A DNA stretch of 37,950 nucleotides from IMG/VR virus record IMGVR_UViG_3300020428_000782, positions 1 through 37,950 of that record. One strand, given 5' to 3'. The position numbers and the translations under genes were made by a program. This document shows, piece by piece, positions 32,164-37,950 of this stretch. Under the pieces are notes generated by a model. The model was given only the letters and a program-made list of their open reading frames with translations, did not search any database and was not told where the DNA came from. The DNA comes from a virus. How positions within the stretch are numbered: the stretch's first letter is position 1; every line of letters starts with the position of its first letter.

Positions 32164-32985
32164 TTATAACCCACAATACCCATCGCACTCGTCTAAAAAT
32201 GAGTATTGACCAGAAATCTCATCTTTTTCTCTTAAATCTACCTCATCAATAGGCTTACAATCTCTATGTAAATACAAAATTGAATCAAGTTTGTGTTCTT
32301 TAGCTCGTAATAATTTATCCATTTTTACAACATCATCCCATTCTTTTTTATTATCTTTTATTCTTCTCCATTCTTTGTTTGAATGAAAAGGACAAAAAGT
32401 ACAAGCACTTCTAGGTGGTTCTGGATAATTATTTTTTTTCATCCATTCAATACAATGATGCCTACGAATTGATCTTTCAACTAATGGATATTTATTTTTA
32501 ATGTATTTTAATGGATTTATTTTCATTCTTTGCATTTCATCGTAAGAAATACCCATAATTAATTCTACTTTTGTGCCTTTAATAACTCTTTCGCCTTTAT
32601 TATATCCTAAAATAGATCTTATTTTTTGTGTGACTGGTTTAACTTTGTAATCCGCAGTACACTTTCTCCGCATTATACCCTTTTTACCAGTCTTTTTATT
32701 TATTGTAAAAAAAGGTGCATCAAAATCTTTATGTAATCCTAAAGCCGCATTTAAAATATCATCTTTTAAATTTCTGTGCTTTGCTATATAAACTGGAAAC
32801 CATAATTCATCTCTTAACCACTCTAACCAATCGTAAACTTCTTTAGGTTCAGCTCCAGTATCAGCAAAGATAGCACAATCAACCATAGGTATTTCACCTT
32901 TTTGTATCATTAATGCTAGTGTGGATGATTGAACCCCAGCACCAAGAGATAAAACTTTTAAATTTTTTTTTATTATTGATGACAT
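32164..32985 (-). CDS. PAPS reductase/ATP-pyrophosphatase-family protein
   Basis: A 273-aa protein of the adenine-nucleotide alpha-hydrolase (PP-loop) superfamily. 'VLSLGAGVQSSTLALM' (S13-S21) is the pyrophosphate-binding loop in its phage variant, and 'DCAIFADTGAEPKEVYDWL' the second strand. Conserved cysteines, C109 ('RRKCTADYKVKP'), C178 ('HHCIEW'), C195 and C198 ('SACTFCPF'), plus 'DECDGYCGL' at the end, suggest an iron-sulfur cluster or zinc. Such phage genes are usually labelled PAPS reductase but probably activate a substrate with ATP; the substrate is unknown. DNA or tRNA modification is a reasonable guess. Last gene of the leftward operon. Confidence 0.75.
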   Translation of the reverse strand: MSSIIKKNLKVLSLGAGVQSSTLALMIQKGEIPMVDCAIFADTGAEPKEVYDWLEWLRDELWFPVYIAKHRNLKDDILNAALGLHKDFDAPFFTINKKTGKKGIMRRKCTADYKVKPVTQKIRSILGYNKGERVIKGTKVELIMGISYDEMQRMKINPLKYIKNKYPLVERSIRRHHCIEWMKKNNYPEPPRSACTFCPFHSNKEWRRIKDNKKEWDDVVKMDKLLRAKEHKLDSILYLHRDCKPIDEVDLREKDEISGQYSFLDECDGYCGL

Positions 32986-33338
32986 TCTTTTATGTGATCT
33001 TCTTGTAGTTTGGTAAAATACCTTTTTAATGTAAGAGGCTTGATAATTCTTTCTTTTTTATATGTTGGTGTGAGTTGAGTAATTCTTATCCTGGTCACTG
33101 GTATATTATAAAATATTAAAAAACTAGGTAAGCCAGCTCTGTGTGCTAGTCGTCTAGTTGTGGTGCAAGTTTTATGGGTTTGATTTTTATCAAATGCAGT
33201 TTCATATAAACAAAGTGGCTCATAACATTTTCTACAGACTGACACCAGGTCAATATCTATAGCAGCTATCTTATCTTTAATACTGCGGTGCCACTCATTA
33301 AATTCATCTCCCCTACTATGATAGATTTCTCTTGCCAA
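32973..33338 (-). CDS. Small Cys-rich protein, possibly a degenerate nuclease fold
   Basis: A 121-aa protein from a TTG start. Residues 11-50 read 'DEFNEWHRSIKDKIAAIDID', then 'VCRKCYEPLCLYETAFDK': a D(28/30)...E46 arrangement like PD-(D/E)XK nucleases, but with the E-x-K lysine missing (E-T-A), and a CxxC that may bind zinc. 'RRLAHRAGLPSFLIFYN' follows, as in related small phage proteins. Overlaps the PAPS-reductase-like gene by 13 bases, suggesting joint function. Family not firmly recognised. Confidence 0.5.
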   Translation of the reverse strand: MAREIYHSRGDEFNEWHRSIKDKIAAIDIDLVSVCRKCYEPLCLYETAFDKNQTHKTCTTTRRLAHRAGLPSFLIFYNIPVTRIRITQLTPTYKKERIIKPLTLKRYFTKLQEDHIKECHQ

Positions 33339-33468
33339 GGATTATTTTTTCTTCTCCAAATTTATTATTCATAGTTTTCTCTTTTACTATTTTTAAATTC
33401 TTATTTTCTTTTTCAATTTGTTTTAGAATTTTCTTTATTATAGGTAATGGATTATTAATTTTTTCCAT
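33316..33468 (-). CDS. Basic 50-aa protein
   Basis: A leftward ORF starting with ATG at 33466-33468, preceded by AGGGAAAAGAG, and ending in TAG at 33316-33318. The protein is Lys/Asn-rich with a helical 'IIKKILKQIEKENKNLKIV' core. It overlaps the upstream gene by 14 and the downstream gene by 23 bases, fitting the compact leftward operon. A small excisionase-like or accessory DNA-binding protein is possible; not recognised. Confidence 0.45.
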   Translation of the reverse strand: MEKINNPLPIIKKILKQIEKENKNLKIVKEKTMNNKFGEEKIILGKRNLS

Positions 33469-33682
33469 ACTCTTTTCCCTTTTGTGTGATCTCTATAGAC
33501 CTGGCGGTGTTCGGTAAGACAGTCACATATCCCTTTTTAGCTAACTGAAAAACCATGTTGCTGACAACATTAGCAGTTTTATATTTTAAAACTTTAGCCA
33601 TCTCTGAATATGTAGGAGCATACTGGTTTTCGTTCCAATAATCTTTCAACGCTACTAAAACTTTTGCTTGTTTAGGTGTCAT
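33455..33682 (-). CDS. LexA-like winged-helix DNA-binding protein
   Basis: A 75-aa protein equal to the DNA-binding half of LexA: 'MTPKQAKVLVALKDYWNENQ', 'APTYSEMAKVLKYKTANVVS', then 'LAKKGYVTVLPNTARSIEIT'. The match is to the winged helix (S/T-x-x-E-[IM]-A...V-x-x-x-[IV]-x-x-L-x-x-K-G-[YF]). There is no protease domain, so it would be a non-cleavable regulator. It overlaps the next leftward gene by 14 bases. Likely regulates this or a host operon (inference). Confidence 0.75.
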   Translation of the reverse strand: MTPKQAKVLVALKDYWNENQYAPTYSEMAKVLKYKTANVVSNMVFQLAKKGYVTVLPNTARSIEITQKGKEYGKN

Positions 33683-34055
33683 TGCTTTCCTTAATATGAC
33701 CTTGTGCTGGCGGTATGCTGCCAGTTTCTTGCAGCTTTAATACTTTTGTAATACCAGTATAAGCTCCTAAATCATCATAGTTATCTTGATTAAAACCAGG
33801 CTTAGTACATCTTACTAATTTAAGTGCAGCCATACATAGAGCTACATCACTAGATCTTAATTCTGTTTTTAATTTATTTTTTAAAACTAAATTCCAAACT
33901 GTTGCTATGTCAGCATGAGTTTCTTTAAAATCGCCATGCTGATCTTCTCTTTGTACAATTACTAAATCTCTAACCTTTCTGGTATAGCTATCAAAAGCAT
34001 CATACTTTTCTTGTTGTACTGAAGTTCTGTTAAGTTGATGAAACGCCTCTGACAT
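33672..34055 (-). CDS. DUF6378-like protein
   Basis: A 127-aa helical protein with the sequence pattern of DUF6378 phage proteins: 'QREDQHGDFKETHADIATVW', 'LRSSDVALCMAALKLVRCTK', 'NQDNYDDLGAYTGI'. The D-Q-H-G-D and the D-N-Y-D-D-L-G-A-Y motifs are the family marks. Proteins of this kind occur with phage recombination and nucleotide genes; a MazG-like nucleotide role has been suggested but is not certain. Confidence 0.65.
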   Translation of the reverse strand: MSEAFHQLNRTSVQQEKYDAFDSYTRKVRDLVIVQREDQHGDFKETHADIATVWNLVLKNKLKTELRSSDVALCMAALKLVRCTKPGFNQDNYDDLGAYTGITKVLKLQETGSIPPAQGHIKESNDT

Positions 34056-34270
34056 TACAGATCATCTTCTCTTTTATCCAATACCTGGAACCCAATATAC
34101 TTTCTCCCACTATCAGCCATGTTCTTATACCCATGTAATTTAATTTGTTCCCCAGCTTTTACATCTCTAGGCATTGATATAGTTCCATAATAATCATGTT
34201 TATCACTTTCTTTTTTAGTGTCGTTTGTAAACATATTACCTTTTCCTAATTTTAATTCATAACCACTCAT
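34055..34270 (-). CDS. Small phage protein, unknown
   Basis: A 71-aa protein, 'YELKLGKGNMFTNDTKKESDKHDYYGTISMP' in outline, with a beta-rich C-terminal 'GRKYIGFQVLDK'. The pattern 'G-x-G-x-[ML]-F-x-N-D-x-K...H-x-[DY]-Y-x-G' recurs in short proteins beside phage recombination genes. Small OB-like or regulatory protein possible. It overlaps both neighbours. Confidence 0.5.
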   Translation of the reverse strand: MSGYELKLGKGNMFTNDTKKESDKHDYYGTISMPRDVKAGEQIKLHGYKNMADSGRKYIGFQVLDKREDDL

Positions 34271-34862
34271 TTATTCCTTCTTTCTTTTTGTTGTATGTTT
34301 GTTGCAAAGTTTCATTATTAATTATCTGATCTCTATGCTTAGAAAAAACCTCTTCGACATCTCCTAAATGTTTTGCACTATCAAATAATTTTATAATCTC
34401 ATCGTCTTTCTTTTTTGAGAGTGGCACAATTTTTGTTTTAGGAGGCTCTATTGATGTACCACTCTCATTTGCGGAGTTCTCTTGTTGCTCGCTTTGCTCT
34501 GAAATAAACTCTGCTATCTCGTCAGCACTAGCAAACTCGCCTCCATCCAAACCTAATGCACTCATCATACGACCTAGACTAACAGTCTGTGCCATCTCAA
34601 TGACTTTATTAGACCTTGAATTTTTATAAACTTCACTCAATCCTACTGCATAAATTTTTTCATCTTTTTGTAGCCAGGACTTACAGATAATAGATTTATC
34701 TCTGTATTCATAATCAGTACGCATTTCATATTCCATACCAAAAACTTCTCTAAATATTCTTAATCTATCTTTAACTGGTGTATAATGATTGCCTTTTAAA
34801 TTTATGCCTTCTACCTCTTTTAATTTGTTCTGACACTTAATTATTTTTTCTGTTGTATCCAT
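34257..34862 (-). CDS. Recombination protein, annealing-protein (Rad52/Erf-like) candidate
   Basis: A 201-aa protein. Residues about 20-115 hold 'GNHYTPVKDRLRIFREVFGMEY', 'IICKSWLQKDEKIYAVGLSEVY' and 'MAQTVSLGRMMSALGLDGGEFASADEIA' (cited by span). The pattern 'Y-T-x-V...R...F...[ST]-x-x-x-G-R-x-[ML]-x-x-L-G-L...A-S-A-[DN]-E-I' is shared by phage proteins usually placed with single-strand annealing functions. The C-terminal half is charged and helical. The downstream exonuclease-like gene overlaps its 5' end by 26 bases, giving an exonuclease/annealing pair. Confidence 0.6.
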   Translation of the reverse strand: MDTTEKIIKCQNKLKEVEGINLKGNHYTPVKDRLRIFREVFGMEYEMRTDYEYRDKSIICKSWLQKDEKIYAVGLSEVYKNSRSNKVIEMAQTVSLGRMMSALGLDGGEFASADEIAEFISEQSEQQENSANESGTSIEPPKTKIVPLSKKKDDEIIKLFDSAKHLGDVEEVFSKHRDQIINNETLQQTYNKKKEGINEWL

Positions 34863-35679
34863 AAAACTCCTTTGCTTTTTCTAAATGTTCTGTTCCTATA
34901 TCCCAACTAAAATGACTAAAATCTGGTTCAATAAATTTTCTACCATCAAAACAAGATGCCAAGTTTTGTTTAACTAAAAGTTTATTTCTAAATTCGTGCA
35001 TTAAATCTTTAGGGAAATACTCGTCTATATCAAAGATGGCGTAATCTTTTTCACTGGCGTAAACCAAAAATGCTTTGACATCTTTTGTAAAAGAATAATA
35101 AAAGGCAGTTTGTAATAAGTGATTATAATTAGGTTTTTTAGGAGAGCTAGACTTAGAAGCAGCATAAGGTGTACCATCTTTTTTTGTGCCAGTTTTTTGT
35201 GATCTCCACTTAGTTTTAAGCTCTATGATAATGTTTTTTGATTGTGCGTCTGTTCTACCTATGGTTGGTATAACTATGTCATTGAAGGTGCCAGAAACGT
35301 AATTTTCAAACAATATTTTATCTTCTTTAAGAATACCTACTTCTTCATAAGCCTTATAAGCATTTAATATTGTCGGTAAGAAAGATTCTTTATCTTGATC
35401 TACTTGCAGCCTATCTTTGTCATCGATAGCAAGGTATGGCTTTGATCCTTTAACTTCACTTATAGTTTTTGGCTGCACGCCACTAGTAATCCACTGATCT
35501 AATCCATTACCTACTTGCACACCAGAGTTCATCTTAGAGGAACCTTTAAAAGATCTTCTTGTTTCCTGGTCGCAAATAAAATATTTCCAATACCACTGAT
35601 CTACAGGCATATTTGCTTGGCTTGGTGAGAAATGGTTGAGGTTTTTATCTAAGAAATACTGTGGAATACTACTGTTCAT
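34837..35679 (-). CDS. PD-(D/E)XK exonuclease (lambda Exo/RecB-like)
   Basis: A 280-aa exonuclease that would resect double-stranded ends. The catalytic motif is 'PTIGRTDAQ' (D144), 'IIIELKTKW' (E153, K155) and 'NHLLQTAFYYSF' (Q190, Y194, the QxxxY motif of RecB-type nucleases). The N-terminal 'LNHFSPSQANMPVDQWYWKY' and 'GNGLDQWI' are also family-typical. First gene of the leftward operon, behind an operator-like palindrome at 35716-35735. Confidence 0.8.
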   Translation of the reverse strand: MNSSIPQYFLDKNLNHFSPSQANMPVDQWYWKYFICDQETRRSFKGSSKMNSGVQVGNGLDQWITSGVQPKTISEVKGSKPYLAIDDKDRLQVDQDKESFLPTILNAYKAYEEVGILKEDKILFENYVSGTFNDIVIPTIGRTDAQSKNIIIELKTKWRSQKTGTKKDGTPYAASKSSSPKKPNYNHLLQTAFYYSFTKDVKAFLVYASEKDYAIFDIDEYFPKDLMHEFRNKLLVKQNLASCFDGRKFIEPDFSHFSWDIGTEHLEKAKEFYGYNRKNN

Positions 35680-35715
35680 ATATGCAACTATTAAACTTTA
35701 TATAAAGGTGCAAGT

Positions 35716-35735
35716 AAATGTCTAAATAGACATTT
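35716..35735. promoter_or_regulatory. Operator-like palindrome before the leftward operon
   Basis: AAATGTCT-AAAT-AGACATTT has two perfect 8-bp arms 37 bases ahead of the exonuclease ATG, beside TATATAAAG on the leftward strand. The half-site AAATGTCT also occurs at 36502-36509, in the repressor control region, which suggests one regulator binds both. Confidence 0.55.
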
Positions 35736-35813
35736 GAAGACTATTTAATTGACAGTTAGGTAGATATCTAGTGTAAATGACGCAATTAGTTGTGGATAAC
35801 GTATTTTAAAAAA

Positions 35814-36476
35814 TTAAAGTTGAACAGTTTTGTAATTAAACATTTTAGCATTAGAACTAGCCATGAACTGTGCAATTTCTTTTACTTCCATGTTTTGTCT
35901 TACATGAAAACTCATAAAAGAACTGACATTGTATCTATTATTACTAAGGTTTGTTGTTGGTTTACGAAGAACACAAAGCTCATAATGAGATTTATCTTCA
36001 CTCTCTATTAATCCAAATACCTCAGTTTTATCAATAGTTCTTGGATCAATAAATGGTGTAAAAAATAAGATAAAACCAAAATCCCACTCTCTAGTTTTGT
36101 TTAAATTTTGCATTGTAATTAAATCTTTTCTTCTTAACTCTTTATGAGAACTAGCTGGTAAATTTAAAAAATGAGATTCTTTTTTATTATCGTAAAAATA
36201 AACATGGTCGTCTTTATCTTGAAAACAATTAATTAATTTAAGAATAGGTTCTTGATATATTTCTACTGGTGTAATTTCTAAGTAGGAAGCTATTTTGTTT
36301 ATTTGTGAGGCTTTTAAATCATGCTCTGGATTGCTCACTATTCTATTCATAGCTCTATGTGTAATACCCAGATATTCCGCACACTCTTTTTGGTTTTTAC
36401 CTACTTTTTTTCCTTCTTCAAAAAAAAATTTAAGCCTATGTTTCATAAAAAGAGGATTATTATTTATTGTATTCAC
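35814..36476 (-). CDS. Lysogeny repressor (HTH, Cro/CI family)
   Basis: A 220-aa regulator that probably maintains lysogeny. Its HTH spans about residues 27-70: 'NQKECAEYLGITHRAMNRIV', then 'LKASQINKIASYLEITPVEIY'. The C-terminal 130 residues have no recognisable S24 protease Ser/Lys pair but look like a sensing or dimerisation domain ('EWDFGFILFFTPFIDPRTID', 'HYELCVLRKPT'). It reads away from the early gene at 36584, the classic divergent arrangement with operators in between. Confidence 0.75.
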   Translation of the reverse strand: MNTINNNPLFMKHRLKFFFEEGKKVGKNQKECAEYLGITHRAMNRIVSNPEHDLKASQINKIASYLEITPVEIYQEPILKLINCFQDKDDHVYFYDNKKESHFLNLPASSHKELRRKDLITMQNLNKTREWDFGFILFFTPFIDPRTIDKTEVFGLIESEDKSHYELCVLRKPTTNLSNNRYNVSSFMSFHVRQNMEVKEIAQFMASSNAKMFNYKTVQL

Positions 36477-36497
36477 AAAGACAAGATATCAAATAGA

Positions 36498-36589
36498 ACT
36501 AAAATGTCTATGTATAACTACTAAAATGTTCTAACAAAGGTATATGGTCATATATGGTCTTTTAATGATAAATTTAGACCTATATGGAC
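36498..36589. promoter_or_regulatory. Divergent early operator region
   Basis: The stretch contains two direct repeats of ACTAAAATGT (36498-36507 and 36520-36529, 22 bp apart) and three of TATATGG[TA]C (36541-36549, 36551-36559, 36581-36589). The last three are spaced 10 and 30 bp, so they face the same side of the helix. The last covers the ATG at 36584. Probable repressor/Cro operators controlling the leftward repressor gene and rightward early genes. Confidence 0.6.
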
Positions 36590-36880
36590 TATTTTAAGCT
36601 CGCAGTTCGAAAATCCAAGAATATTAACCTAGTTATATGGCGTGATCCTACAGAAGAAACTGGCTGGAAAGACAAGTTTGATGGTTCAGCTAAATATGTC
36701 ATGGAGTGTGGATATGTGGTGCCTAACCCTAAAATAGCTGGGGATTGGATCGTTTATCGTTCCCAATGCTTAGAAGATAACGACAGAGGAGCAGAAATCT
36801 ATCTGCCAGGCGGCTGCATAGTCGAAATGATACCTCTTCAACTTACAGAAAACAGAATGGTTTTTAATGCAAAAAAATAA
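36584..36880 (+). CDS. First rightward early protein, unknown function
   Basis: A 98-aa protein, first gene on the rightward side of the switch. It begins 'MDYFKLAVRKSKNINLVIWR' and contains 'YVVPNPKIAGDWIVYRSQCL' and 'GCIVEMIPLQLTENRMVFN', a beta-rich fold without an evident HTH. The ATG lies inside the third operator-like repeat, with no Shine-Dalgarno, so the mRNA may be leaderless or start very close. Not recognised. Confidence 0.6.
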   Translation: MDYFKLAVRKSKNINLVIWRDPTEETGWKDKFDGSAKYVMECGYVVPNPKIAGDWIVYRSQCLEDNDRGAEIYLPGGCIVEMIPLQLTENRMVFNAKK

Positions 36881-37022
36881 TGCACCTCACCCTATTTGGA
36901 AAGACTTAGCAAAACATTACAAAAAGCTAATAGAAGAAAACAAATTTTGGTGGACTAAATATGAACAAGATTGTGAAAGACAGGCTAGAAGGCAATGCTC
37001 CTCAATAAGTGGAAACTCCTAA
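36867..37022 (+). CDS. 51-aa early protein
   Basis: ATG at 36867 to TAA at 37020-37022, overlapping the previous gene by 14 and the next by 28 bases. 'APHPIWKDLAKHYKKLIEEN' and 'WWTKYEQDCERQARR' suggest one or two amphipathic helices with several Trp. Compact overlaps support translation. Not recognised. Confidence 0.5.
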   Translation: MQKNNAPHPIWKDLAKHYKKLIEENKFWWTKYEQDCERQARRQCSSISGNS

Positions 37023-37636
37023 AGTTCGTTAATGCCGATTGTCGGCTTAACGATACTTCACGCAGAGTGATGTTTTATCTTTTGGATAGAGCTAACAATA
37101 AAACTGGAAAACTATTTCCCTCTCAACAACGCATTGCAGATGATGCCAACATATCCCTTATCTCTGCTAGAAGAGGAATAAAAAAGTTAATCGACTGTGG
37201 TTATCTTGTTCGTAATGTCAAAGGATATCCAGGCAGAGCTAACGATTACAGCATTGATTATAGATCAGTTGAGTACCTAACAGAGATCAGCACTGATCGC
37301 AACATAGATCAGAACAGATCGGAACATAGATCAGCACTGATCCCCCAATTTACTAATAATCAACTAAATGAATTAACTAATAAATCAACTGAGAGGAGTA
37401 ATGTCGTGGAAATAAAAGATATGGTAAAGCACATAGCAAAGATTAAATCTATGAAGTATAGATCAGTAGTCGATAGTGGAAGAACTTATCATCAGAATAT
37501 GGAACATAAGTATCGTAATCAGATGTTATACAAACTATCAAGAGATCGTTATTCAGAATGGATTGATAAACTAAACGATAAAGAAACACATACTGATGCA
37601 TTGAACTATGCAAAGATGATGTGTAATGGTAAATGA
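36995..37636 (+). CDS. Replication initiator-like HTH protein
   Basis: A 213-aa protein with an N-terminal winged helix of the HTH_36/phage O-like type: 'DTSRRVMFYLLDRANNKTGK', 'FPSQQRIADDANISLISARR', 'GIKKLIDCGYLV'. The middle (about residues 90-125) is a low-complexity linker, and its DNA contains the 22-bp iteron array. The C-terminal part is basic and helical. This matches lambdoid O proteins, whose gene contains the origin they bind. It is the only replication gene I see, so host helicase loading is likely. Stop overlaps the next ATG (ATGA). Confidence 0.7.
   Translation: MLLNKWKLLKFVNADCRLNDTSRRVMFYLLDRANNKTGKLFPSQQRIADDANISLISARRGIKKLIDCGYLVRNVKGYPGRANDYSIDYRSVEYLTEISTDRNIDQNRSEHRSALIPQFTNNQLNELTNKSTERSNVVEIKDMVKHIAKIKSMKYRSVVDSGRTYHQNMEHKYRNQMLYKLSRDRYSEWIDKLNDKETHTDALNYAKMMCNGK
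37263..37350. other. 22-bp iteron array, candidate replication origin
   Basis: GATCAG starts at 37263, 37285, 37307 and 37329, exactly 22 bp apart. The best units begin GATCAGCACTGATC (37285 and 37329) and GATCAGAACAGATC (37307), each with a second GATC 10 bp in; two are followed by AACATA. An AT-rich run of about 40 bp follows (37347-37390). Because 22 is not a multiple of 3, the repeats cannot reflect a protein repeat, so selection acts on DNA. Layout matches lambda-type origins inside the initiator gene. Confidence 0.65.
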
Positions 37637-37950
37637 GAGCTGAAAAGAATTTACAGCGATTTACTATTGAAGTAGACAGCTACACATTGTGGAGCTGGTT
37701 CGAAGAAAGTATGAGAACTGCCAGAAGATTACCGAGCATCAAGCCTAAAGGATATAAAGCACAATGGGTTGATATACCTAAGGATTGGCTCGCTTATGGA
37801 TGGGATAAGGCTTATATCAAGCTACCACCACCTTCTGGCAAACAGATATCTCGATTAGCTTTAGTGCATGACTTGATAGCTTTTGTGAAAGATGAAGAGG
37901 AACGCAAGATGTTATGGTATCGAGCTAAGAAACTACCTTGGAAGAAGATG
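37633..37950 (+). CDS. DUF6362-like protein, N-terminal part (continues at base 1)
   Basis: ATG at 37633 overlaps the initiator stop (ATGA). The frame stays open to the window end and continues in the same register at the left end after the 102-base overlap, giving about 146 aa. It contains 'YTLWSWFEESMRTARRLPSI', 'KGYKAQWVDIPKDWLAYGWD' and 'RKMLWYRAKKLPWKKM', features of DUF6362 proteins found upstream of terminases. The internal overlap (37849-37950) is the same DNA as 1-102. Confidence 0.75.
   Translation, partial: MRAEKNLQRFTIEVDSYTLWSWFEESMRTARRLPSIKPKGYKAQWVDIPKDWLAYGWDKAYIKLPPPSGKQISRLALVHDLIAFVKDEEERKMLWYRAKKLPWKKM
37849..37950. repeat. Right copy of the 102-bp end overlap
   Basis: Repeats 1-102 with two silent differences (37887 G versus C, 37912 T versus C). 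Keep only one copy when circularising the map. Confidence 0.9.

Noticed and set aside
33332-33517. A hydrophobic 61-aa rightward frame opposite the leftward operon
   Set aside because: Antisense of lysine/asparagine-rich helical coding DNA, which reads as Phe/Ile/Leu; the leftward 50-aa ORF with a ribosome site explains the stretch better.
37263-37343. CRISPR-like repeats
   Set aside because: Contiguous 22-bp units without spacers, inside a gene, no cas genes; an iteron array explains them.

Overview
The window is essentially one complete genome of an AT-rich, temperate, short-tailed (podovirus-like) phage. Its last 102 bases repeat its first 102 bases with two mismatches, and one reading frame runs straight across that junction, so the unique map is about 37,848 bp and circular or circularly permuted. 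Low GC, the 'MPGKGLY' basic protein, the marine-type tail-fibre repeats, the GTA-like 3-TM holin and a DUF6362/HGGxSTG/terminase order all point to a marine bacterium, probably an alphaproteobacterium. The host is inference; nothing in the window names it.

Layout. From 36584, across the junction, to 30477 everything reads rightward. A short early operon (98 aa, 51 aa, a replication-initiator-like HTH protein containing a 22-bp iteron array, a DUF6362 protein) leads into packaging (HGGxSTG protein, small and large terminase). Then come three small proteins of a shared 'LLG' type, the portal, a C5-cytosine methyltransferase carrying a second long frame inside it, a Bbp19-like protein, scaffold, capsid behind a structured leader, and two tail tubular proteins. 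Next are a GNAT-like and other internal virion proteins including two of over 1,000 aa, and a tail-fibre block. After that come two tiny Cys-rich ORFs, a cassette of exported proteins, a lysis block (TM/coiled-coil proteins, nuclease, lysozyme, 3-TM holin) and a tRNA-Ser(UGA).

30600-30836 looks like a full attP site: two groups of TTTGGTGTT arm repeats flank an anticodon-arm-like core, followed directly by a tyrosine integrase. From 36476 back to 32164 genes read leftward: a Cro/CI-type repressor, then an operon with a RecB/lambda-exonuclease-like nuclease, an annealing-protein-like recombination protein, a DUF6378-like protein, a LexA-like winged helix, a nuclease-like small protein and a PAPS-reductase-family protein.

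How it works together. The repressor sits between its own leftward promoter and the rightward early promoter, with repeated candidate operators in between and one more in front of the recombination operon. The phage has no recognisable polymerase, primase, helicase or RNA polymerase, so replication presumably uses host enzymes recruited to the iteron origin. The most unusual points are the attP core resembling a tRNA-Ser(UGA) anticodon arm next to a complete tRNA-Ser(UGA) gene (a possible replacement tRNA), the dual-frame methyltransferase locus, the intragenic iteron array, and the pair of Cys-rich microproteins.
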